Origin: Candidatus Bathyarchaeota archaeon B26-1
GTDB taxonomy: Archaea > Thermoproteota > Bathyarchaeia > Bathyarchaeales > B26-1
Direction: 5' to 3'
Assembly (NCBI GenBank): GCA_001593925.1
Contig: LUCD01000114.1
Location: 1,919-7,927 of the forward strand
Length of the DNA stretch: 6,009 nucleotides
Position numbers and translations under genes: made by a program. The notes under the pieces were generated by a model that was given only the letters and a program-made list of their open reading frames with translations, searched no databases and was not told the DNA's origin. Numbering within the stretch: the stretch's first letter is position 1; each line of letters opens with the position of its first letter. This document shows positions 1-5,440 of the stretch, piece after piece.

Positions 1-1229
1 AGCAGTATCATGTTCTTGATGTGTGAGGGGTTTATCCCCACAACCGTGAATGTGAAGATTTCTCTCCTCCTCTCATAAATGGACGTTAACATAACGTTGA
101 AGACTAGAAGTGAACCTATGGCGATCGTGACTACGTGGCACTCCATCCCACTTATGGAGATCGCGGCGGACTTCACTAGGAAGCATGCGACCCCATCCTC
201 TATCCTCCAAGCCGTGTATCCTTGGGAGACGAGGGATGAGGCCACCGATGAGGCGTCGTATCCCGGCTTAAGGACGATTGTGAAGGAGACTATTTCGCCC
301 TTGGACGAGCCGTAGGATGACTCCAGAACTCCCTTGACGGTTGTTATTATGAAGTTTCTCCCAATCGACATCAGGTTGAAGAGGGGGTACCCGTTCAGTT
401 CCTTTATGGCTCCAGCCTTCTCCGCGGAGAAGACTCCCGTGACCTTATACCTCGTGAGGTTAACGGCGTCATCGACCCATCCCGGATAGTAGTCCTCGGC
501 TCCGTGGCAGATATCGATGAGGTCTCCAACAGTGACGTTTAAGGCTTCGGCTAGGGAGTCGCTGATCACGGCTTCTCCGTCGCGGGTCATGAAGCTCCCT
601 TCCTTCAGGATTCCCGTTAAATTGTAGAGTTTGACGGCTGGGTCGATGTCTAACCCCACTATGCCCTCCAGGAACATCGTCCTGTTGGGGTCGTTTACGT
701 TTACGGCTCTGAACCTTCTGTATGCGCCTCGTTCGTCCACCTCGATTGTTGGGTTATACGCTAGGGTGACAGCCGTCTCGACGTAGGCGTACCTCTTGAT
801 CAATGGGTCGCTCAGGGTCTTCTCCGTTCCCTGCTTCACTATAACTGCTGAGAGATCGTGGTCCACGTACCTGCGCATCCCCACAACCTCGACCGCGCCT
901 AGATTAAGGGAGGCCGAGGTTAAGGTTGTGAGGCTCATCACAACTATGAGTATGGTTATGATGGTTAAGAGTGTGCGGAGCTTCCTCTTCTTCAACCTTT
1001 CAACTGTTATCTCCACGGTGCGGGACGCGAATGGGTACGCTATGGATAGAAGCCTAATCACCACCCTGACGGCTAGGAAGACCGATAGGAGAATTGCCGC
1101 CCCTAACTGGAACCATTGACCTGAAAACTCTTCGGGAACGATCCTCCTCATCAAAAAGTTGAAGTCAGGCTGGTATTGGAGAAGGAGGGTTGCAAGCGCC
1201 GTGAAGGCTACTAGCTCTATTAGGTATCT
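1..1229 (-). CDS. FtsX/MacB-type ABC transporter permease, C-terminal piece (frame-shifted, runs off left edge)
   Basis: This frame is open on the minus strand from a TGA at 1268-1266 to base 1, giving about 409 residues downstream of the frame change and no stop in the window. It begins with two hydrophobic helices (YLIELVAFTALATLLLQY and a stretch starting WFQLGAAILLSVF). Next comes the typical MacB-type entry, KKRKLRTLLTIITILIVV, a basic patch leading into a membrane helix. An exported domain of about 240 residues follows, with the family-like stretch EAVISDSLAEALNVTVGDLI. Near the left edge another helix runs into SIYERRREIFTFTVVGINPS, the conserved FtsX-core pattern (E-R-x-x-E-I then a V-G turn). 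Such permeases pair with a separate ATPase to export lipids or peptides or to transmit force across the membrane; the substrate here is unknown. Read alone, the first usable start is ATG at 1151 (TTG at 1154), which would drop a membrane helix, so it is best seen as a continuation of the upstream piece. Confidence 0.85.
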
Positions 1230-1941
1230 TTTCTTGCAAGAACCTTCCGATGAGGATCGACGACATCAGCACCATCGCGTATAGGAGGATGAATGAGACG
1301 TTGATCCCCACAATCAACAGCTTGTAGTTATCGCGTAAATCCTTGACTGCGCCCTCCAGCTCTCCAAGGAGCATCAGGGCTTCATCGTAGTCGCCTCTCT
1401 CGGCGCTCTCAAGGGAGAGGGAGGCCTTCTCCTCGATGGACCCGTAGAGGTTGTAGAGGGTTGAGGCGTCGTACCTGCTCTCGTTGAGTTCCTCGATGGC
1501 TCTGCGGAAATCCAGCTTTCCCATCCTCATGAGGCGCCAGACCTCAGCCTTGAAGATTTCGAGCTTTACGGATATCCTCAGGGTCTCTCCATCGTCTACG
1601 GTGTAGTAGTTGCCCATGTTGGTGAAGACGTAGAGCCTCCGGAGGCGGCGGTTCAAAACGAGGATGTAGAACTGTTCTCCGGAGGGAACCTCGAAGTGCA
1701 CCAACCCGCCGATCGTCGTCGTATTCTTGACGCTCCATTCACCGTCTCTGGAACGGAGCATAACGTATATGTAGGGTTGATTCTCGAAGGAGCCTGCAAA
1801 GGGGCTGTGGATATCCTCGACGATCACTGTTCCAACGTTGTCCGTTGAGGCTGAGACTTGGGTTGTGAAGACCAAGACCACCAGTAAGATCGAGAGACCA
1901 AAAGATCGAACCGATCTGCATCCGCTCCACGGTTTAACCAT
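1165..1941 (-). CDS. N-terminal piece of the same permease: signal peptide, beta-rich exported domain, helical stalk, membrane helix
   Basis: The piece has 258 codons from ATG 1941. A TTG at 1953 adds four residues, but ATG 1941 is preferred because GGGGTTGA at 1957-1950 lies 8 bases upstream and the signal peptide then begins MVKPWSGCRSVRS. A hydrophobic core follows (SFGLSILLVVLVF), with likely cleavage near VSAS at residues 29-32. Residues about 33-133 are beta-rich without cysteines, like an Ig or carboxypeptidase-regulatory-like fold; I cannot name the family. Residues about 134-205 are charged and helical (IEELNESR, ALMLLGELEGAVKDL), suggesting a stalk or helical repeat. Residues 208-232 form a membrane helix. 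After about residue 238 the frame turns into a proline-rich non-membrane tail ending in TGA at 1167-1165, which looks like out-of-frame translation. The neighbouring frame instead gives a sensible next membrane helix. An exported domain plus helix placed before an FtsX permease is unusual against the standard four-helix layout. Confidence 0.75.
   Translation of the reverse strand: MVKPWSGCRSVRSFGLSILLVVLVFTTQVSASTDNVGTVIVEDIHSPFAGSFENQPYIYVMLRSRDGEWSVKNTTTIGGLVHFEVPSGEQFYILVLNRRLRRLYVFTNMGNYYTVDDGETLRISVKLEIFKAEVWRLMRMGKLDFRRAIEELNESRYDASTLYNLYGSIEEKASLSLESAERGDYDEALMLLGELEGAVKDLRDNYKLLIVGINVSFILLYAMVLMSSILIGRFLQEKIPNRASSLHGACNPPSPIPA
1168..1265 (-). other. Frame disruption joining the two permease pieces (probably at the A4 run 1232-1229)
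   Basis: The upstream frame has codon first bases divisible by 3 and stops at 1167-1165. The downstream frame, offset by one base, is closed by a TGA at 1268-1266 and open from 1265 to base 1. Any frame change must therefore lie in this interval. The most natural join is ...GRFLQEK followed by RYLIELVAF..., which needs one base skipped, for example one A of the four read at 1232-1229. This could be an extra base from sequencing or assembly, a true frameshift mutation, or two separately translated proteins. Both pieces keep clean coding character, which favours an error or a very recent mutation. Confidence 0.75.
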
Positions 1942-2001
1942 TGCCTCGTTCAACCCCGAGGAGGGGCTTTCGCGCCGGCGATTTATGTGGGCGCCCGGGC
2001 A

Positions 2002-2035
2002 TTAGGTGGTGCTCCTAAACCTTGAAGCCACCTAA
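2002..2035. repeat. 8-bp inverted repeat with 18-base loop, candidate operator or leader hairpin
   Basis: TTAGGTGG at 2002-2009 is perfectly matched by CCACCTAA at 2028-2035; a G-U pair could add one step inward. The repeat lies about 20-50 bases downstream of the leftward TATA-like box, so it would overlap or follow the start site of the permease transcript. That is a typical place for a repressor site. As RNA it would form a stem near the 5' end of the message. No T run follows either arm, so it does not look like a terminator. Confidence 0.4.
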
Positions 2036-2053
2036 GAAGACACAGTCTCAGTC

Positions 2054-2061
2054 CTTATAAA
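2054..2061 (-). promoter_or_regulatory. Candidate TATA box for the leftward permease gene
   Basis: The minus strand reads TTTATAAG, close to the archaeal TATA consensus, preceded by the A-rich stretch AAAAACG. A start site about 25 bases on would fall near 2030, leaving an 80-90 base leader before ATG 1941. A weaker alternative, CATAAATC around 1980-1987 on the same strand, would give a leader under 20 bases. The plus strand here (TTATAAA at 2055-2061) could also act rightward, so direction is not certain. Confidence 0.45.
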
Positions 2062-2068
2062 CGTTTTT

Positions 2069-2135
2069 ATGCGTTTTTCCTCTCGACATGCGGGTCCTCC
2101 GGTTTCTGTCTCGAAGATGCGTTTGAGTATGCGTT
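2069..2135 (+). repeat. Three copies of ATGCGTT
   Basis: ATGCGTT occurs at 2069-2075, 2117-2123 and 2129-2135. The first two extend to ATGCGTTT, and the last two start 12 bases apart. The first copy sits beside the leftward TATA-like box. This could be a short regulator-binding repeat or chance in T-rich sequence. Confidence 0.2.
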
Positions 2136-2160
2136 GGCCACCGAGCCGTTAAGGTCTTGG

Positions 2161-2223
2161 TCCATGGAGCTGCGGTGTTTCTTGGCTGTTCGACCCTCTC
2201 CTCTCTATACCTTCCATGGAAGG
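2161..2223. promoter_or_regulatory. Paired TCCATGGA palindromes 52 bp apart, candidate operator pair
   Basis: TCCATGGA occurs at 2161-2168 and again at 2213-2220. The second copy is the centre of a 14-bp perfect palindrome, CCTTCCATGGAAGG, at 2210-2223, followed by GTTTTATTT. The 52-bp spacing is close to five turns of B-DNA, so dimers bound to both would face the same side. The pair lies about 130-190 bp upstream of the proposed dapA TATA box, far for simple repression but possible for activation or looping. Function is inferred only from symmetry and spacing. Confidence 0.3.
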
Positions 2224-2344
2224 GTTTTATTTCAGGTTCCTTCCTTTCTTCAGAAGCTGTTTTTGTTTCCTTTCGACGTGAGTTATTGGGGTGGGGCAGG
2301 CCGCTCGTTTTCTTCTGAATTTACGATTTTCGTAGGACTTGAAC

Positions 2345-2358
2345 GAAAAAAATAAATA
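2345..2358 (+). promoter_or_regulatory. Candidate BRE/TATA promoter of the lysine operon
   Basis: A purine run (GAAAAAA) leads into AAATAAATA at 2350-2358, which resembles an archaeal BRE plus TATA box. Transcription would begin near 2378-2382, leaving a leader of about 25 bases that just contains the dapA ribosome-binding site. This placement argues against the upstream in-frame GTG at 2365 as the dapA start, since it would precede the transcript. Confidence 0.5.
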
Positions 2359-2391
2359 CGAACCGTGAACATTCATCCTCAACAACTGTTA

Positions 2392-2396
2392 GGAGG
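2392..2396 (+). promoter_or_regulatory. Ribosome-binding site that fixes the dapA start
   Basis: GGAGG (within GGAGGAGAG) stands 7 bases before ATG 2404, the ideal distance. The alternative in-frame GTG at 2365 has no such site and would add 13 residues with no counterpart in DapA proteins. Confidence 0.8.
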
Positions 2397-2403
2397 AGAG
2401 AGT

Positions 2404-3441
2404 ATGCATGTCTTTGGTGGATGTTACACCGCGTCCATAACTCCCATGACCAAGAACGGGGATATCGATTATGAAGGGTTGAGGAGGCTCGTCGAGTTCC
2501 AGGTTGAGGAGGGTGTAAGCGGGGTTCTAGCTGTCGGAACAACCGGTGAAAGCCCAACACTCACGTGGGACGAGCATATAAAAGTCATCGAGGAAGTTTA
2601 CGAGCAGGTGGGGGAGAGAGGCCTTACCATAGCTGGAACGGGAAGCAACTCGACCGAGGAGGCTTTGAAGGCGACGGAGCACGCCGCGGACTTCGGGGTT
2701 AGATGCGTGCTCCTTGTGGACCCCTACTACAATGGGCCGAGCAGCTTAGAGATAAGGAGGGAGTACATAGCGCCGATAGCAAGCAGGTTCCCAGAGGTTC
2801 AAGTCATACCCTACGTTATTCCAGGCAGGACTGGAACCCAGCTTCTCCCGCAAGACTTGGCGATTCTCCACTCCCAATACGAGAACGTGAGGGCAGTCAA
2901 GGAGGCGACGGGTAACCTCGAGAATATGCGGTTGACGAGGAAGCTCTGCGGGGAAGACTTCGACATACTCTCCGGGGACGACGACAAGACCTACATCATG
3001 ATGAGAGACCCGGGGATCAGGGCTAGAGGCGTAATCTCCGTTACGTCAAACGTCGCTCCAAAAGCCGTTCAGAGGCTAACCCAGTCCATCCTCGACGGAG
3101 AAACGGAGGAGGCCTCCCGCCTATACGACGCCCTTAAACCCCTCTTCTCGATCGTCACGGTCAAGACTGAAGAGGAGACCCCTTACGGCCCCGTGCTCTG
3201 CAAGGCGAGGAACCCCCTCCCATACAAGACCCTGATGAACATCCTAGGGATGCCTTCCGGCCCTTGTAGGCGCCCACTGGGCAAGATGACCAAGAGAGGC
3301 TTAGAAAAGGTCTTGAAGGCCGTTAGAACGGTTTACGAGAGAAACCCGGAGATACTTGAGCCGGTTGAGAGGTTCTTCGATGTAGATTTAGGTGAGAGGC
3401 TCTACAACGAGGAGAGCTGGAGCGGCTTAACCTATGGTTAG
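2404..3441 (+). CDS. dapA: 4-hydroxy-tetrahydrodipicolinate synthase (DapA)
   Basis: The enzyme condenses pyruvate with aspartate 4-semialdehyde, the first step committed to lysine, in the cytoplasm. The 345-residue protein has the class I aldolase-type DapA barrel. Visible landmarks are GTTGES (45-50, the threonine pair that polarises the active site), PYYNGP (107-112, Tyr109), Tyr137 in IPYVIPGRTG, Arg142, which in this family binds the semialdehyde carboxylate, and Lys166 in VKEATGNL, the Schiff-base lysine. SGDDD (190-194) and GVISVTSNVAP (209-219) follow as expected. Tyr137, Arg142 and the dapB neighbour favour DapA over related lyases such as KDG aldolase or N-acetylneuraminate lyase. 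The usual length is about 290-300; here the C-terminal domain is longer, and about the last 30 residues (from EILEPVERF to the end) go beyond the usual finish. The ORF overlaps dapB by 8 bases, implying coupled translation. Confidence 0.93.
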   Translation: MHVFGGCYTASITPMTKNGDIDYEGLRRLVEFQVEEGVSGVLAVGTTGESPTLTWDEHIKVIEEVYEQVGERGLTIAGTGSNSTEEALKATEHAADFGVRCVLLVDPYYNGPSSLEIRREYIAPIASRFPEVQVIPYVIPGRTGTQLLPQDLAILHSQYENVRAVKEATGNLENMRLTRKLCGEDFDILSGDDDKTYIMMRDPGIRARGVISVTSNVAPKAVQRLTQSILDGETEEASRLYDALKPLFSIVTVKTEEETPYGPVLCKARNPLPYKTLMNILGMPSGPCRRPLGKMTKRGLEKVLKAVRTVYERNPEILEPVERFFDVDLGERLYNEESWSGLTYG

Positions 3442-4225
3442 AATATGCGTGGCCGGAGCCACCGGCAGGATGGGAAGCACACTCATCAGAGAAGCCATCT
3501 CAAGAGGCTTCGAGGTTGTAGGAGCAGTCGCAGCTCCGGACGACCCCAACGTGGGGCGGAGCCTGAGGGAGGCAGGGGTCTGCGCCTCCGAAGTCGTGAT
3601 TATGGACCCCTCCAAGCTAGAGGAGGCAGTCCGCGACGCCGAGGTTTACCTAACCTTCACAACGCCGGCCGCCGAGGTTGAGAACGTACCGGCCGTCGCA
3701 AACCTCGGGCGCCGCATAGTGATGGGGACGACCGGGTTCACGGAGGAGCAGATGAAGATCGTTAGGGACGCCGTCTCCAGCAGGGTTCCAGCAGTCTTCT
3801 CTCCGAACTTCGCCCTCGGAGTGAACATACTCCTAAAGATGATAGATGTGCTCAGAGCATTCCCCGAAGACTACCACTTCAGCATAGTTGAGGTCCACCA
3901 CGCCGGTAAGAAGGACGCTCCCAGCGGAACCGCCAGGAGGATCGGCGAGCTGATCTCAAAGGTTAGGGGCTACTCGAAGATCGTGTACGGGAGGGAGGGC
4001 CTAAACCCCAGAAGACCCGGCGAACTCGAGATACTCTCAGTCAGGGCTGGAGGTGTCCCGGGCATACACAACATCATAATCGCCGGCCCCCACGAGATGA
4101 TCAGGATTGAACATACAGCCTTCTCGAGGAGAGTCTTCGCCCAAGGAGCCCTCTACGCGGCTGAGTGGGTCTTACGGCAAGATAAACCCGGCGTATACAC
4201 GATGGAGGACGTCTTAGGCCTCTAA
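3434..4225 (+). CDS. dapB: 4-hydroxy-tetrahydrodipicolinate reductase (DapB)
   Basis: DapB reduces the DapA product with NAD(P)H to tetrahydrodipicolinate, the second committed lysine step. The 263-residue length is normal. The N-terminal Rossmann domain opens with GATGRMG (8-14), and GTTGFT (98-103) and SPNFALGVN (123-131) mark the dinucleotide side. The catalytic and substrate signature EVHHAGKKDAPSGTA is at 153-167, with His155/His156 and Lys159 matching the family's catalytic His and Lys. The C-terminal stretch SVRAGGVPGIHNIIIAG and IEHTAFSRRVFAQGA also matches. ATG 3434 lies inside the end of dapA, and the protein begins two residues before the first strand, so the start is well placed. 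A weak GGAG at 3419-3422 suggests that translation relies partly on coupling to dapA. Confidence 0.95.
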   Translation: MVRICVAGATGRMGSTLIREAISRGFEVVGAVAAPDDPNVGRSLREAGVCASEVVIMDPSKLEEAVRDAEVYLTFTTPAAEVENVPAVANLGRRIVMGTTGFTEEQMKIVRDAVSSRVPAVFSPNFALGVNILLKMIDVLRAFPEDYHFSIVEVHHAGKKDAPSGTARRIGELISKVRGYSKIVYGREGLNPRRPGELEILSVRAGGVPGIHNIIIAGPHEMIRIEHTAFSRRVFAQGALYAAEWVLRQDKPGVYTMEDVLGL

Positions 4226-4255
4226 AAGAGCCGGATAATCAAACGGTGGCTACCG

Positions 4256-5440
4256 ATGGTTGTCCGCGGCAGGGTAGTCGTCAAGTTCGGTGGAGCATGC
4301 CTCTCTAACGGTGAGAAGGTGCGGAAAGCCGCCGGGAAAGTCGTAGAGTCCGGTTACAAGGAGGTAGTTGTTGTCGTTTCGGCCATGGGCGACACCACGA
4401 ACAGGCTCATAGAGGCCATGAAACAGATCGGGACCGTTGCGCCGGAGGACTACCCGGAGGTTGTCGCCATGGGTGAAAGGACGAGCGCCCGCATCTTCTC
4501 AGCCGCGTTGAAGGCTCAGGGAGCCGACTCGAAGTATTTTGAGCCGAGCCAAGACGAGTGGCCGATAATAACGGATTCAAACTTCACCGATGCGAAACCT
4601 CTCCTAGAGGAGACTTGCAGGAGAGTCAAGGCTCACCTCGAGCCCCTCCTCGGAAAGGTGATACCGGTCGTCTGCGGATTCTTGGGTAGAGACGAGCATG
4701 GAAGAGTGACAACCCTCGGGAGGGGTGGAAGCGACACGACGGCTCTACTGCTAGCCAACTGCCTAAAAGCTGAAGAGGTGATTCTGGTGAAGGAGACTGA
4801 AGGAGTTATGTCGGCTGACCCCAAGATAGTGCCGGACGCTAAGCCCCTCCCAAAACTTGACATCCACGAGATGTTCACCTTGGCCTATGGAGGAGCAAAG
4901 ATAGTCAAGGCTGAAGCCTTGAAGTATAAGCTCCCAAACCAGCGGCTGAGGGTCGTAAGATTCTCCAACAGCCTCAAGTCGGGTGGAACCGAGATAGTTG
5001 GAGTCTTCAACTCCACCACTCCGGAGGTCACTTGGAAGCCGGGGCTCTTAGCTGTGAGCATCGTCTGCGAGATGAACCCGAAGGGGATCGGCGCCATCCT
5101 CTCCGCCCTTGGAGACCGGCCGGTCTACGGGATCAGCACGGGGAGGAACTCATTAACCGTCTTCACATCCTTGGGGGGTGAGGAGAGACTCCTCAAGAGG
5201 CTTCACAGGCTCGGGGTCTGCAAGGCTTTGAGCTGCAGGGGAGGAATCGGCCTCTTGGAGGTGACTCATCCATCCTTCATAGACTCGCCGGGGTGGGTTG
5301 CCAAGGTCTCAGGAGCCCTAACCTCTAAGGGAATAAACATAATCGAGATCACCACAAGTAAGGCTACGATAAACGTTTTTATCGATGAATCTAATCTTGA
5401 AGAGGCTGTCAAGGCGGTGAGGAGGATCTTTGAGGCGTAA
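4256..5440 (+). CDS. lysC: Aspartate kinase with two C-terminal ACT domains
   Basis: The enzyme phosphorylates aspartate to aspartyl phosphate, the entry step for lysine, threonine and methionine. The 394-residue protein has an amino-acid-kinase domain (about 1-255) and tandem ACT domains (about 261-322 and 330-394), the usual layout for allosteric control; lysine and/or threonine is the expected inhibitor but cannot be read from sequence. Visible motifs are KFGG (10-13), VVSAMGDTTNRL (40-51), GERTS (73-77), GRGGSDTTA (155-163), TEGVMSADPK (181-190) and, in the second ACT domain, SKGINIIEITTS. Two positions depart from the common forms: KFGGAC where most have KFGGTS, and GGAKIVKAEA (212-221) where most have GAKVLHPRA. 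Function is still very likely given the operon. A GGTGG at 4245-4249 sits 6 bases before ATG 4256. The gene starts 30 bases after dapB and overlaps asd. The symbol follows the common bacterial name. Confidence 0.9.
   Translation: MVVRGRVVVKFGGACLSNGEKVRKAAGKVVESGYKEVVVVVSAMGDTTNRLIEAMKQIGTVAPEDYPEVVAMGERTSARIFSAALKAQGADSKYFEPSQDEWPIITDSNFTDAKPLLEETCRRVKAHLEPLLGKVIPVVCGFLGRDEHGRVTTLGRGGSDTTALLLANCLKAEEVILVKETEGVMSADPKIVPDAKPLPKLDIHEMFTLAYGGAKIVKAEALKYKLPNQRLRVVRFSNSLKSGGTEIVGVFNSTTPEVTWKPGLLAVSIVCEMNPKGIGAILSALGDRPVYGISTGRNSLTVFTSLGGEERLLKRLHRLGVCKALSCRGGIGLLEVTHPSFIDSPGWVAKVSGALTSKGINIIEITTSKATINVFIDESNLEEAVKAVRRIFEA
5419..5425 (+). promoter_or_regulatory. Ribosome-binding site for asd, inside the end of lysC
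   Basis: GAGGAGG lies 4 bases before TTG 5430. The asd frame is closed by a TGA at 5418-5420, and the only start codon before the first strand (KVAILGATG) is this TTG. The site therefore fixes an uncommon start codon and an 11-base overlap with the aspartate kinase gene. Confidence 0.7.

Larger units (their letters stand above)
1954..2403. other. Divergent intergenic control region, about 450 bp, no convincing gene
   Basis: The spacer separates the leftward permease gene from the rightward lysine operon. It is richer in T tracts than the flanking genes (for example 2225-2275) and shows no conserved protein pattern. A 73-codon open frame from TTG 2134 has no ribosome-binding site and an arbitrary composition. 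I see no tRNA, rRNA or CRISPR repeat. The part nearest the permease (1967-2000) is very GC-rich with nested short palindromes (CGCCGGCG at 1973-1980, GCCCGGGC at 1993-2000) and would lie in the leftward transcript's 5' leader. Specific candidate sites are listed separately. Confidence 0.7.

Noticed and set aside
79..1119. Plus-strand open frames at 79-315 and 796-1119
   Set aside because: They lie antisense to the continuous FtsX-type permease reading, which carries recognisable family motifs; the plus-strand products show none.
1954..1966. CCCC-GAGGA-GGGG mini-hairpin over the permease ribosome-binding region
   Set aside because: A four-pair stem over a GC-rich leader is easily chance, and no alternative structure was evident to make it a switch.
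2210..2231. Palindrome followed by GTTTTATTT as a rho-independent-like terminator
   Set aside because: No plus-strand gene lies upstream to be terminated, and a 14-bp palindrome has no loop as a hairpin without breaking its central pairs; an operator is the simpler reading.
2134..2355. 73-codon plus-strand open frame in the divergent spacer
   Set aside because: It starts at TTG without a ribosome-binding site, overlaps the palindromes and the dapA promoter region, and its translation is aromatic and low in charge, as expected from T-rich non-coding DNA.
2365..2403. Upstream in-frame GTG start for dapA
   Set aside because: It has no ribosome-binding site, lies immediately after the TATA-like box and so before the likely transcript start, and adds residues not seen in DapA.
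4217..4232. Possible hairpin GGCCTCT-AAA-AGAGCC across the dapB stop codon
   Set aside because: The stem is short with a bulge, no T run follows, and lysC begins 30 bases later in the same pathway, so a terminator here is unlikely.
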